From positions 159,304 through 223,303 of the forward strand of contig CANLNK010000002.1 in NCBI GenBank assembly GCA_947492575.1: DNA of 64,000 nt. Reading direction: 5' to 3'. The notes beneath the pieces are model-generated. The model saw nothing but the letters and a program-made list of their open reading frames with translations. It ran no database searches and was not told the origin of the DNA. This document shows, piece after piece, positions 38,661 to 47,940 of this stretch. The position numbers and the translations under genes are program-made. The stretch comes from an uncultured Thalassotalea sp. (lineage in GTDB: Bacteria > Pseudomonadota > Gammaproteobacteria > Enterobacterales > Alteromonadaceae). Each line of letters opens with the position of its first letter. Position 1 is the stretch's first letter.

Positions 38661-39837
38661 GTGCTACCTCCTGAAACTCTTCACTTGGCTTGATAGGTTG
38701 AACGCTTGATGGAGTACCTCCGGCTAGCAAAGGTAGTTTGATGCAGAAGTTTGCTCCTTCATTCGGACCACTAATCAGCTTTACATCACCTTGGTGAGCA
38801 TTTGCTACCGATTTGACGACTGCCAAACCTAAGCCTGTACCTTTTGCTCTCGAGGTGAAGAACGGCTCAAAAATCTTGTCAGCTAAGGTTTTGTCTATAC
38901 CCTTGCCATTATCTTTTACGCTGATATATGCGAACTGGCCGTGCACCTCACTTGATATAGTGATTTTGGCATTTTGTTTTATCACTTCAATGCTGTTATG
39001 AATAAGGTTTTGAATAGCGCCTGATAGTGCGCTTTCATTGCCCAACACTTGGCAATGATTTGGTGTAAGTGTCAATGTGATTTTGCTACTAGATTTTTCG
39101 ACTAGCGCTTCCATTGCTGTGACAGAATTTTTGATTAGATCATTCACGTCAACTGTCGTGACGACTTGCTGATTACCACTTTTAGCGAATAACAACATAT
39201 CGTTGACTTGCTGTTCTAAGTCTTCCAATCGAGACATGAGCTTTTCTTGAAAACTAGATTTCGCATTTTCTGGCAGATTTTCATTGGATAAATTCGCACC
39301 GTATAACATGGCTGCTGAAAGCGGTGTTCGAATCTGATGCGCCAGTTTCGACACCATGCGACCTAAAGAGGAAAGACGTTGTAATTGACCGAGTTTATCT
39401 TGTAGTAGACGAGTTTCTGTCAAGTCAGTGATCATGATAAGCTGGCCGGGTTGATTACCCATGGTGGTGATATCAAGCTTAACGCGTCGACCATCTTTTA
39501 GTGAGACTTCATGCCAGTCATCTGCTCTTGGTTTGAATGAGCGTTTGATCACATCAAACCAAGGTTGTCCGAGAATAGGCTCGTCTAAAAGCTGACTGGC
39601 GAACTTATTGGTTTTTACAACGACGCCATTGCCATCGAGAATAACAACACCAGTAGGCATCACATCAATAAGTTGATTTAGCTGACTGCTTTGCTGACGC
39701 AATAATGCTAGCTCACCAACAAAGGCTTCGGTTTGTAGATTTTCCTTACTTTCTTCAAACGAAAAGCTCGTTTGTGAAAATAAATCAGCGACACTAGCGC
39801 TGTGGCTTAAGTTCTCTACATTTGATGCTAACGACAT
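38653..39837 (-). CDS. flrB: Flagellar sensor histidine kinase FlrB
   Basis: FlrB (FleS) is a soluble kinase for FlrC. The 394-residue protein has no membrane helices; it shows a PAS domain (about residues 55-140, VMPTGVVILDGNG), a dimerisation/phospho-acceptor region with His in KLAHQIRTPLSAAMLYG, and an ATPase domain with NLIHNSIEVI, VKDNGKGID and GTGLGLAVVKSV. It is the first gene of the flrBC pair, with a sigma54-type promoter about 40 bases upstream, consistent with class II control by FlrA. Confidence 0.94.
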   Translation of the reverse strand: MSLASNVENLSHSASVADLFSQTSFSFEESKENLQTEAFVGELALLRQQSSQLNQLIDVMPTGVVILDGNGVVVKTNKFASQLLDEPILGQPWFDVIKRSFKPRADDWHEVSLKDGRRVKLDITTMGNQPGQLIMITDLTETRLLQDKLGQLQRLSSLGRMVSKLAHQIRTPLSAAMLYGANLSNENLPENAKSSFQEKLMSRLEDLEQQVNDMLLFAKSGNQQVVTTVDVNDLIKNSVTAMEALVEKSSSKITLTLTPNHCQVLGNESALSGAIQNLIHNSIEVIKQNAKITISSEVHGQFAYISVKDNGKGIDKTLADKIFEPFFTSRAKGTGLGLAVVKSVANAHQGDVKLISGPNEGANFCIKLPLLAGGTPSSVQPIKPSEEFQEVAHG

Positions 39838-39872
39838 AATTACGACACTCGGTTATTAGTTCACCAAAGATA

Positions 39873-39890
39873 AAGCAGATACTATGCCAA
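39873..39890 (-). promoter_or_regulatory. Sigma54-type promoter for flrBC
   Basis: The minus-strand sequence TTGGCATAGTATCTGCTT has GG-N10-GC spacing with -24 TGGCAT and -12 CTGCT. It is about 35-50 bases upstream of the flrB ATG, as expected for an FlrA-activated class II promoter. Confidence 0.78.
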
Positions 39891-39958
39891 ATATTTTTTA
39901 CTTTAATTTCATGCACATAATGCATCTACCAATAGACTTTTGACAGGTCAAAATTTTG

Positions 39959-39977
39959 GCTTGTTTCATGAACAAGC
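39959..39977 (-). terminator. Possible terminator after the sulfotransferase gene
   Basis: A perfect 7-base stem, GCTTGTT and AACAAGC, encloses TCATG. On the minus strand it is followed by CAAAATTTTGACC, a poor T run, and it lies 15 bases past the sulfotransferase stop. Confidence 0.35.
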
Positions 39978-39992
39978 ATTAATCTCATTAAA

Positions 39993-40913
39993 CTATGAAG
40001 ATGAAAGCAACTCTCTAACAGTAAGCCGTGCGTCTTCTTGAGAGTCCCTAACCCAATGTATTAAATGATTGAAGAGTGCCTGAGTAGGAACAACATGTGT
40101 TCGGCATCGCGATTTAACTTCATTCTCTACTTCATATTGCAATGACGTCAATGCACTTACATTATCTGGATCAGCATGAATTTTGGGTAGTCTAGGGCGC
40201 GCTCTAACATACTGATATAATCTAACATCTTCTTTGTTGAGCTCTAATACCTGCTCTTGGAAAGCAGCTGCATTCAATCGATATTTTGGAATGGTTTCGT
40301 TCATTCTAGGCATGAGTACATTCGGCAGTTGGAATCTCGAAATGAAATATTCAATAAAAAGATTAATATCTAAAGTTGTACCAAAGTAGGTAAACTCACT
40401 CTGCAAATGCGCAAATGTCGTCTCAGCGTCAATTTCAGCCATCACGGGCGACAGTTGACGATTCATAACATTAATATGTTCTGGTGCGTTAAAGTAAGTC
40501 TCAAAACCTCCAAGTGAAGGCTTTTGTTGCTTCCGCATACAACTATATGTGTAATTGGATAAAACACGTTTGAATGGGTCTCTTAATAAAGTAACTAGAT
40601 CAAAGGTCTCTTTAAACGCTGCATGTGCTCCAAAGTTGAGATGACTCATCACCATACTAGTAGACGTTAAAGGCTCCTGAAGCAACCTTTGTTGCTCTGC
40701 TACATTGTCGTATTTGTAAGAATATACTTGTCGAAGGGGTGGCAACTTACCATTGATGAGTTGAGCCGAAAGCAAAGAGTAATTGATACTCATACCACCT
40801 GTTTTCTTAACATGATAGAAAAAAACAGGCTTTATATTGGCTTGTCTATGGCCCATGTAACTTTTATAAAATTGTGCGTCTATCTTGGTAAGAAGCTCTT
40901 CAAACGAGTTCAT
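39993..40913 (-). CDS. Sulfotransferase-family protein (PAPS-dependent type)
   Basis: This 306-residue protein has the two phosphosulfate-binding motifs of carbohydrate sulfotransferases: FFYHVKKTGGMSI at residues 31-43 (the 5'-phosphosulfate loop, HVxKTGGxS form) and TLLRDPFKRVLSNY at 108-121 (the 3'-phosphate motif, RDPxxRxxS). The family moves sulfate from PAPS to hydroxyls or amines of sugars. No signal peptide or membrane helix is seen, so it should act in the cytoplasm. It is inserted between flrB and flrA and has its own sigma54-type promoter, which suggests a substrate among flagellar glycans. The acceptor is unknown. The C-terminal third is not recognisable. Confidence 0.78.
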   Translation of the reverse strand: MNSFEELLTKIDAQFYKSYMGHRQANIKPVFFYHVKKTGGMSINYSLLSAQLINGKLPPLRQVYSYKYDNVAEQQRLLQEPLTSTSMVMSHLNFGAHAAFKETFDLVTLLRDPFKRVLSNYTYSCMRKQQKPSLGGFETYFNAPEHINVMNRQLSPVMAEIDAETTFAHLQSEFTYFGTTLDINLFIEYFISRFQLPNVLMPRMNETIPKYRLNAAAFQEQVLELNKEDVRLYQYVRARPRLPKIHADPDNVSALTSLQYEVENEVKSRCRTHVVPTQALFNHLIHWVRDSQEDARLTVRELLSSS

Positions 40914-40952
40914 TTTCTATCATCCCTTTACGTTGAAACAACCGATTCAACA

Positions 40953-40969
40953 AGCACAGCTTGTACCAA
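40953..40969 (-). promoter_or_regulatory. Sigma54-type promoter for the sulfotransferase gene
   Basis: The minus-strand sequence TTGGTACAAGCTGTGCT has GG-N10-GC spacing; -24 TGGTAC is good and -12 GTGCT is one base off the best form. The RNA start would be about 30 bases upstream of the ATG at 40913. Confidence 0.6.
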
Positions 40970-41040
40970 GAATTAAACTTCGCTTTGCTTTTCTTGACTC
41001 TCCACTTCGTGAACCTGAATGCTAGTCGCTAGAACCAAGC

Positions 41041-41057
41041 TGGTATAAAAACTGCTA
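41041..41057 (+). promoter_or_regulatory. Sigma54-type promoter for the 95-residue gene
   Basis: TGGTATAAAAACTGCTA has GG-N10-GC spacing, with -24 TGGTAT and -12 CTGCT. The RNA start would be near 41067, about 45 bases before the ATG at 41112. It is divergent from the sulfotransferase promoter about 75 bases away. Confidence 0.58.
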
Positions 41058-41111
41058 TTGACTTGCTTTACGTCAAAAATAAATTAACGAGTCTAATTAG
41101 GAGAACTCTAT

Positions 41112-41399
41112 ATGTTGTTTTTCAATGGTACTGCAGAAATTCAAAAATCTAGCAAGTGGCTAAAAAAAGGGAATAAACACGAATTCTATATGTTTAGTAC
41201 AGACAACAATTTAATCGGGCAACTAGAGCAAATTGAAGATTATTTCGTCTCACGCGGTTTAGACAATATTAAAATTGAAGCTTCTGAAGAACTACTTGAT
41301 GCAGAACACATAGAGAATGACATGCTGATGTATGCATACCAAGAAGCTGAGCAAAAAGGGTTGGCAGGTACTATCGTTAGTGTTCCTGTAGCAGCTTAA
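41112..41399 (+). CDS. Unknown 95-residue protein in the flr locus
   Basis: I do not recognise this family. The ATG has a strong site AGGAG 10 bases upstream. The protein is mixed alpha/beta, acidic overall, without signal peptide, membrane helix or cysteines. Its first 40 residues are rich in Lys and aromatics (SSKWLKKGNKHEFYMFS), the next 40 are acidic and probably helical (LIGQLEQIEDYFVSRGL; ASEELLDAEHIENDMLM), and it ends in a hydrophobic GTIVSVPVAA. It is the only plus-strand gene between flrB and flrA, and a sigma54-type promoter precedes it, so it is likely made with the flagellar regulon. A strong hairpin terminator follows its stop. Confidence 0.8.
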   Translation: MLFFNGTAEIQKSSKWLKKGNKHEFYMFSTDNNLIGQLEQIEDYFVSRGLDNIKIEASEELLDAEHIENDMLMYAYQEAEQKGLAGTIVSVPVAA

Positions 41400-41424
41400 T
41401 CTGCGATTGACGGCAGATTAAGCT
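41393..41424. terminator. Hairpin terminator between the 95-residue gene and flrA
   Basis: A perfect 12-base stem, AGCTTAATCTGC and GCAGATTAAGCT, encloses GATTGACG. The stop codon of the 95-residue gene (41397-41399) is in the left arm. It lies between two convergent genes and could serve both; T runs are short on either side. Confidence 0.7.
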
Positions 41425-41465
41425 TTGAATTGGCTCACATTTTTAAAACAATAATCAGCGAAGTG

Positions 41466-42941
41466 CTACTCTTTAGGCAGACTATACTTTTTCATTTTCT
41501 CGACAAGCGTAGTTCTGCGCATACCTAGGAGTTCCGCTGCTCGGGCAACGACGCCTTCAGTTTTACTTAGCGACTGGGTAATCAATGACACTTCAAGCTC
41601 TGCCAAGTATTCTTTTAAGTTGATGCCAGCATCAGGCAGCACATCAACCATAACCCCAGAAGCCTCTGTTTGCTCGCTTTCATCCGCGCTATCCGAGTCA
41701 TCTTCATCGTCATAATCAAAACCAGCGAATAACTCGTTGATTGCTTCTTTTTCTTGAAGCTCTTCAGGGTATTCAGGCTGATACTCTTCTATATCAATGT
41801 GCTGATACTTTGACGGTAATTCACTTACGTTAACCACTTGATCGGCATACATAATAATCATGCGTTCTATCAAGTTAGACAGTTCGCGAACATTGCCCGA
41901 CCACGGGTGTTCCATTAAAGACTCAATGGCTTTTTCAGTAAAGCGAACCGTTTGGTTTTGTTCAGCTTCAAAGCGATTAATGAGCTCTTGTAACAAGAGT
42001 GGCACGTCTTCCTTGCGTTCACGGAGTGCCGGTGTTTCTATCGGAAAAACGTTTAAGCGATAAAACAAATCTTCCCTGAAGTCGCCTGCTTTGATCATTT
42101 CCTCTAAATGCTGGTGAGTTGCCGCAATAATGCGAACATTGGCCTTGATACTCTTCGAGCCACCTACTCGCTCAAACGTGCGCTCTTGCAATACACGTAG
42201 CAATTTAACTTGCATAGGTTGTGGCATATCACCAATTTCATCAAGAAATAACGTACCACCTTCCGCGAGCTCAAAGCGCCCCTTCCGCGTCGAAATTGCG
42301 CCTGTAAACGCGCCTTTCTCATGACCAAAAAGCTCACTTTCTAGCAGTTCACCAGGGATAGCACCACAGTTAACCGGTACAAATGGCGCTTTTGCGCGCT
42401 CAGATAAATTGTGAATATTACGAGCAACCACTTCTTTACCTGTGCCCGATTCTCCCAAAATAAGTACATTGGCAGAGGTTTTGGCAACTTGTTCTATGAG
42501 AAAACGAACTTGTTGCATTGGCTTACTTGCGCCGACAAGTGATCGGAATAGTTTAGTGTGCCCTGCTGACTTGCCTTTCTTGTTCGGCAATTTATTGTGG
42601 TACTGGTGGCAGTGATGAATCATCTCGGTTAACTGCGCGTAATTTAATGGCACAGTCAATTCACCTAGTACGTTAACCTTATGTTCAATGGCATGTTGGT
42701 CAACAACATCATGAAGTAAAAACGGACAATCTGGGTTGTTGCTAATCAAGGCAACGGCATCTTCATTTAATTCGCCAGCAAAAATAACCGTCAGTACATT
42801 GTCGAGTGACTTGAAGGTTTTTACCAACTCACTCGGCTCGCTACTAATAAAGTGTTCGCCCACGAAAGCTAACACGGTTTCAAGCTGATGACGACGTACT
42901 GCGTTATTATCGACGACTAGTATTTGCTTGTGACCTTGCAT
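41466..42941 (-). CDS. flrA: Flagellar master activator FlrA/FleQ
   Basis: FlrA is the sigma54-dependent master regulator at the top of the polar flagellar hierarchy. The 491-residue protein has an N-terminal FleQ-type receiver-like domain ([19 protein letters not shown]) that lacks the usual acidic pair, an AAA+ domain with [21 protein letters not shown] and [13 protein letters not shown], an acidic insert (about residues 405-430, rich in Asp/Glu), and a C-terminal Fis-type helix-turn-helix ([19 protein letters not shown]). FleQ proteins bind c-di-GMP; this cannot be read directly here. It is separate from flrBC, unlike the compact flrABC of Vibrio. Confidence 0.95.
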   Translation of the reverse strand: MQGHKQILVVDNNAVRRHQLETVLAFVGEHFISSEPSELVKTFKSLDNVLTVIFAGELNEDAVALISNNPDCPFLLHDVVDQHAIEHKVNVLGELTVPLNYAQLTEMIHHCHQYHNKLPNKKGKSAGHTKLFRSLVGASKPMQQVRFLIEQVAKTSANVLILGESGTGKEVVARNIHNLSERAKAPFVPVNCGAIPGELLESELFGHEKGAFTGAISTRKGRFELAEGGTLFLDEIGDMPQPMQVKLLRVLQERTFERVGGSKSIKANVRIIAATHQHLEEMIKAGDFREDLFYRLNVFPIETPALRERKEDVPLLLQELINRFEAEQNQTVRFTEKAIESLMEHPWSGNVRELSNLIERMIIMYADQVVNVSELPSKYQHIDIEEYQPEYPEELQEKEAINELFAGFDYDDEDDSDSADESEQTEASGVMVDVLPDAGINLKEYLAELEVSLITQSLSKTEGVVARAAELLGMRRTTLVEKMKKYSLPKE

Positions 42942-42980
42942 AATCCAAATTTAAACCACTTTGATGATTAGGATACTTTG

Positions 42981-43008
42981 ATTCTATAAAGCATTGGGAA
43001 ATAAGCAA
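42981..43008 (-). promoter_or_regulatory. Possible sigma70 promoter of flrA
   Basis: On the minus strand TTGCTT and TAGAAT are separated by 16 bases, 40 bases before the flrA ATG. The -10 fits five of six consensus bases, the -35 only three. No sigma54 element faces flrA, in keeping with its place at the top of the cascade. Confidence 0.4.
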
Positions 43009-43116
43009 CAAAAATTTGACACCTAGTCAATATGTTGACGTTAAATGTATATTTGCTGAGCAACAAACGTTAAATACGGTAATTATTAAATTATGCCCTT
43101 GAATGGTTTTATCTCT

Positions 43117-43133
43117 AGGCACATAATTTGCCT
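43117..43133 (+). promoter_or_regulatory. Sigma54-type promoter for pseB-pseC-acp-acyltransferase
   Basis: AGGCACATAATTTGCC has GG-N10-GC spacing, with a -24 GGCAC and -12 TTGC that match consensus except for the base before GG. RNA would start near 43143, about 68 bases before the pseB ATG. It places the first glycan operon under flagellar sigma54 control. Confidence 0.72.
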
Positions 43134-43180
43134 AATAATAAAAAGTCATTATAAATAGTTTGAGAACTGACACTTGCTAG

Positions 43181-44211
<1,031 letters not shown>

Positions 44212-44212
<1 letters not shown>

Positions 44213-45363
44213 TGTTGCCTTATGGTCGACAGACTATTAGCCAAGCAGATATTGATGCTGTTACTGAAACATTAAAAGGCGATTGGCTTACCCAAGGGCC
44301 GATGGTCGGAAAATTTGAAAAATCCTTGTGTGATTACACCCAAGCAAAGCATGCGGTTTGTGTTAATAGTGCCACTTCCGCGCTGCACATTGCTTGCTTG
44401 GCATTAGGTCTTAAAAAAGGTGACACCGTTTGGACAAGTCCTAATAGCTTTGTAGCTTCAGCCAATTGTGCTCGCTACTGCAGTGCAAGTGTTGATTTTG
44501 TCGACATTGATGCAAGTACTGGTAATATGTCCATTTTAGCGCTTGAGAAAAAATTAGCTCAGGCAAAAAAAGCGAATCGCCTACCTAAAATTGTCATCCC
44601 AGTTCATTTTGCTGGCCAGTCTTGTGACATGAAAGAGTTGTACGAATTATCTCTTGTATATGGTTTCAAAATCATTGAAGACGGCTCGCACGCTTTGGGA
44701 GCGGAATATCAAGGTAAAGCAGTAGGTGGGTGTGAATATTCCGATATCTCAGTTTTTAGTTTTCACCCAGTTAAAATGATAACAACTGGCGAAGGTGGCG
44801 TTGCTCTGACGAACTCTCCAGAATTAGCCTACAAAATGCGACTTTTTGCTAGTCACGGCATTACAAAACAAAAAGAGCTTTTTAGCTCAGCTGATATGCC
44901 GCCTTGGTACTATGAGCAACAATCACTGGGCTTTAATTACCGCATGTCAGATATTAATGCAGCTTTGGGTGTAAACCAATTAGACAAGCTAAACGCTTGG
45001 GTTGAAAAGCGAAATGAGTTGGCCAATTACTACCAGCAGAAACTAGCAACGACGAACATCGATTACCTCGACATAAAAGCAGGTAGAAAATGTAGCTTTC
45101 ATTTATTTGTCGTTCTCGTTCCTGCACAATTGAGAACAGCGATTTACGAGTATTTAAGGTTAAATAATATTGGGGTTCAGATTCACTATATCCCAATATA
45201 CAAACAGCCTAACTTTGCAGAATTTAACATTTCAGATGAAGACTATCCTCAAACGGAGTCTTATTATGAAAAATGTATTAGTCTGCCAATTTATCCATCG
45301 CTCAAGCAAAGTGAACAAGATAGAGTGCTAGCGTATTTAACGAAAGCAATAGCCGCTGCCTAA
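44212..45363 (+). CDS. pseC: PLP aminotransferase PseC
   Basis: PseC puts an amino group on C4 of the PseB product, giving UDP-4-amino-4,6-dideoxy-N-acetyl-beta-L-altrosamine, the substrate of the N-acyltransferase step. The 383-residue DegT/DnrJ/EryC1 protein has SATSALHIACLALG, the HFAGQSCDM segment, IEDGSHALGA and the PLP-binding Lys in SFHPVKMITTGEGG. It lies one base inside pseB and 56 bases before the acyl carrier protein gene. Length and motifs are normal. Confidence 0.93.
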
Positions 45364-45419
45364 CGTCAAATACACGAAACCATCGAAAATTTTCAACGCA
45401 AAGAAAGTAAATAAGCCAA

Positions 45420-45653
45420 ATGTCATTAAAGAACAAAATTACCGATATTTTTTTAAACGAGAAACCCAGTCTTACTATCGAAAGTGATGACGACTACAAC
45501 ACCAAGTTTAGGGAGCTTGGCATTGACTCATTAGATCTGATGATAGCCATGCTAAAAGTTGGAGAGGCATTTTCAATAGAGCTAGATGAAAAGTCTTTAG
45601 AAAACATCGCGACCCTAAATGATCTAATTAACTTTGTTGAATCCAACACTTAA
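45420..45653 (+). CDS. Dedicated acyl carrier protein
   Basis: The 77-residue acidic protein has the phosphopantetheine site LGIDSLDLMIAML with Ser37 as attachment residue. It is not the housekeeping AcpP, which lies among fab genes and has the sequence around DSLDTVE; this copy is in a sugar operon. It likely carries the acyl group that replaces acetate on the sugar. In the Campylobacter flagellin locus an ACP gene also sits among glycan genes. The gene is followed 20 bases later by an AAC(3)-fold acyltransferase. Confidence 0.9.
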   Translation: MSLKNKITDIFLNEKPSLTIESDDDYNTKFRELGIDSLDLMIAMLKVGEAFSIELDEKSLENIATLNDLINFVESNT

Positions 45654-45673
45654 ATAAAAGGTATCGATGTCAG

Positions 45674-46468
45674 ATGTTTTACACCCAAGAAGAAGTCTTA
45701 AAGGTATACCAAGAGCTTGGGGTTGCATCTGGTGACACCATTTATGTAACCGGCAATTTCGGTGCTTTAGGGATAATTAAAGGCTACTCGAAAGAAGATA
45801 TTTTTAACTGTCACTTAAGTGCACTTCAGCAGTTAATCGGTGAAACGGGTACGCTTGTCGTCCCTACACACACATTTTCACTTTGCAATTCAGATACGCC
45901 TTTTAGTCTAACAGACACGGAGAGTGAAACAGGGGCGTTTACTGAGTTCATACGAAGAAAAAAAGACGCGGTGCGACAATTACATCCTTTTTCTTCATCT
46001 ACTGCCCTTGGTTATAAAGCCAATTACATTTGCACTAATAACAGTAAGCATGTTTATGGAAAGCACAGCCCATTTGATCGCATGTTAAGCTGCTCTGCAA
46101 AATTTGTATCCGTTGGGATGCCTGCATCTAAAATTGTCAGCCTCGTGCATCATGCAGAGTTCATCATGGGCGTTCCTTACCGTTACAGTAAAGAATTCAT
46201 CCATCCAATGAAATACGGTAATGACATCCGCTATGAGGCATTTTACCTGTCGGTTCTGTATAGAGAAATAGACGTTGATAGAGATAAAAATGAAAAGATC
46301 TTTAATTATTTTAAAGAAAGTTACGAACTCAAGTGTGAGCCATTAGGTTTATCTCATATTGAGCTCTTTGATATGAACGAATTTATTGACTCTACCACAC
46401 GTCTAATGTGCTCTGACATTTATGCTTGGCTGAAAGAGGCGCCAACAAATCGCCCCTTTCAAACTTAA
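45674..46468 (+). CDS. AAC(3)/YokD-family N-acyltransferase
   Basis: This 264-residue protein belongs to the fold known from aminoglycoside 3-N-acetyltransferases, which move an acyl group to an amine. Conserved features are TLVVPTHTFS (residues 60-69), RQLHPFSSSTALG (101-113), KHSPFDRML (130-138) and the HHAEFIMGVPYR segment (159-170) with the catalytic-type His. In this context an antibiotic target is unlikely. Its place after pseC and an ACP gene suggests it handles the acyl group of the sugar pathway. In Campylobacter jejuni, AAC(3)-like genes lie next to an ACP gene in the flagellin glycan locus. It may replace the missing PseH or add a second acyl group. Confidence 0.8.
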   Translation: MFYTQEEVLKVYQELGVASGDTIYVTGNFGALGIIKGYSKEDIFNCHLSALQQLIGETGTLVVPTHTFSLCNSDTPFSLTDTESETGAFTEFIRRKKDAVRQLHPFSSSTALGYKANYICTNNSKHVYGKHSPFDRMLSCSAKFVSVGMPASKIVSLVHHAEFIMGVPYRYSKEFIHPMKYGNDIRYEAFYLSVLYREIDVDRDKNEKIFNYFKESYELKCEPLGLSHIELFDMNEFIDSTTRLMCSDIYAWLKEAPTNRPFQT

Positions 46469-46521
46469 TAGCTACTAAACGCTATTATCGGTTGGTAACC
46501 TGCCTAGAACATGCGCGTTGT

Positions 46522-47931
46522 TTACCCCATTATCGACTGAATTTCCTTAACAAGAGCGGCTCTATTAGTTTTACCTGTACGAGTTTTAGGCAAACTAGGA
46601 AGATGAAAAAGCTCTGAAGGTACTAAATTAGCATCTGTGTTGGCCAGATGATTAGCAACGTCTCGCAAGGTAATAGCACTGTCTCCTTCAATACACAAAA
46701 CAATGATCGTGTCTTTCAACTTATTGGGATCAACAATACCAAGCACAGAAAAATGATTGCCCGTGATCAAACCTACTAGCTTTGATTCAATTTCATCAGG
46801 GTGTATCAATACCCCATTACAATTAACTACATCATCACTGCGACCTGCAAATACCAAAAAGCCAAGTTCATCTAAAGAACCTAAATCAGAGGTAATAAAC
46901 CAGCCATCAACTACCTGAGAACGCCAAAGCTCGTCGTCCAAATAACCTAAGCATAGATTAGTACCCTTAATCGCGATTCGTCCAACAGAGTGAGCAGGCA
47001 CTTCGTTGAAGCTATCGTCAACAATTTTAAGTTGACAACAATCCGATGCAGGACCTTCAGTATGTAACTTATCCTGAAATCTATTTATCTCAAAAAACGT
47101 TACGCGCATCGCCTCACTAAGACCATAGTGCAGAAACATTCTAGTATTGGGCAAAGCCCCGCAAAGCTGCTCCCGGAAAGCTTTATCAAAGCGCATTGCG
47201 CCGGTTTGAAGCCACCTAACACGCTCTTTTAGTTGTTCAAAAGTCTGTCCACCTAAGCGCAATAGAACAGACAAGACTGATGGAGAGGTAGACAAAGCAT
47301 TGCACTGGTGCTTACTAAAGAGCATGCTTACCGTCATGGGATTTTTGAGACTTTCCGCAAGCACGACGGTTCCTCCTGCAGCAAGTACGCTATGGCACCG
47401 GCCAAACGCAAAAGCGTGATCAAGCGGTGCAAAAACCAACTCTACAATGCTCTCGTTGACATCCATTTTAGTATTCATGAACAAACAAATGTCATTAATG
47501 CCTTGATTGGCCAAACGCACCCCTTTGAGCTTATCTGATGTTGTTCCGGAAGTGAAAATAACCAGAGCTTCTTCACTTGTGCCATGCTCAGTTATGGTTA
47601 CATCCCCTTCTTGCATCAGTGATATATCATCTACTGCAAGCTTTGCATTACTCGCTTTAATTGCACCTTCTACCCGATGAGCATCTACATATGGAACAGG
47701 CACAGCAATAGCGCCTATTAAAGTACAGCCATAATATGCAACTAACAAATCCTTGGGGTTTAATCGTATCAAGGCAACTCTATCACCAACCCCAACCCCT
47801 TGATTCTTGAGGCTCGCTGAAAAGTGATAAATACTGTCTTTTAGTTGCTGATAAGTCAGTATGGTTTCACCAAAGCAAAGTGCTATTTTGCGTGGTTGCT
47901 GGTAATTGATAAGAGACGCTAAACTCTTCAC
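46522..47931 (-). CDS. AMP-forming acyl ligase (acyl-ACP synthetase type)
   Basis: The 469-residue protein is a member of the ANL superfamily, which activates a carboxylic acid with ATP to an acyl-AMP and passes it to a thiol (CoA or phosphopantetheine). Motifs are IFTSGTTSDKLKG at residues 125-137, YGLSEAMR, GWFITSDLGSLDELGFLVFAGR and the C-terminal catalytic Lys454 in TRTGKTNR. Both domains are complete though the protein is short for the family (often 500 or more). As last gene of the minus-strand operon after reductase and lyase, it likely activates their product, with the nearby ACP as acceptor. The acid is inferred, not seen. Confidence 0.85.
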   Translation of the reverse strand: MKSLASLINYQQPRKIALCFGETILTYQQLKDSIYHFSASLKNQGVGVGDRVALIRLNPKDLLVAYYGCTLIGAIAVPVPYVDAHRVEGAIKASNAKLAVDDISLMQEGDVTITEHGTSEEALVIFTSGTTSDKLKGVRLANQGINDICLFMNTKMDVNESIVELVFAPLDHAFAFGRCHSVLAAGGTVVLAESLKNPMTVSMLFSKHQCNALSTSPSVLSVLLRLGGQTFEQLKERVRWLQTGAMRFDKAFREQLCGALPNTRMFLHYGLSEAMRVTFFEINRFQDKLHTEGPASDCCQLKIVDDSFNEVPAHSVGRIAIKGTNLCLGYLDDELWRSQVVDGWFITSDLGSLDELGFLVFAGRSDDVVNCNGVLIHPDEIESKLVGLITGNHFSVLGIVDPNKLKDTIIVLCIEGDSAITLRDVANHLANTDANLVPSELFHLPSLPKTRTGKTNRAALVKEIQSIMG

Positions 47932-47940
47932 TTGAACTTC

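Noticed and set aside
43016-43030. Inverted repeat TTGACACCTAGTCAA between flrA and pseB as an operator
   Set aside because: Short and single; no matching copy was noticed at other regulated genes, so no regulator can be proposed.
45674-46468. Aminoglycoside resistance gene
   Set aside because: The fold is AAC(3)-like, but the gene sits in a sugar operon between an ACP and pse genes, where a resistance role has no support.
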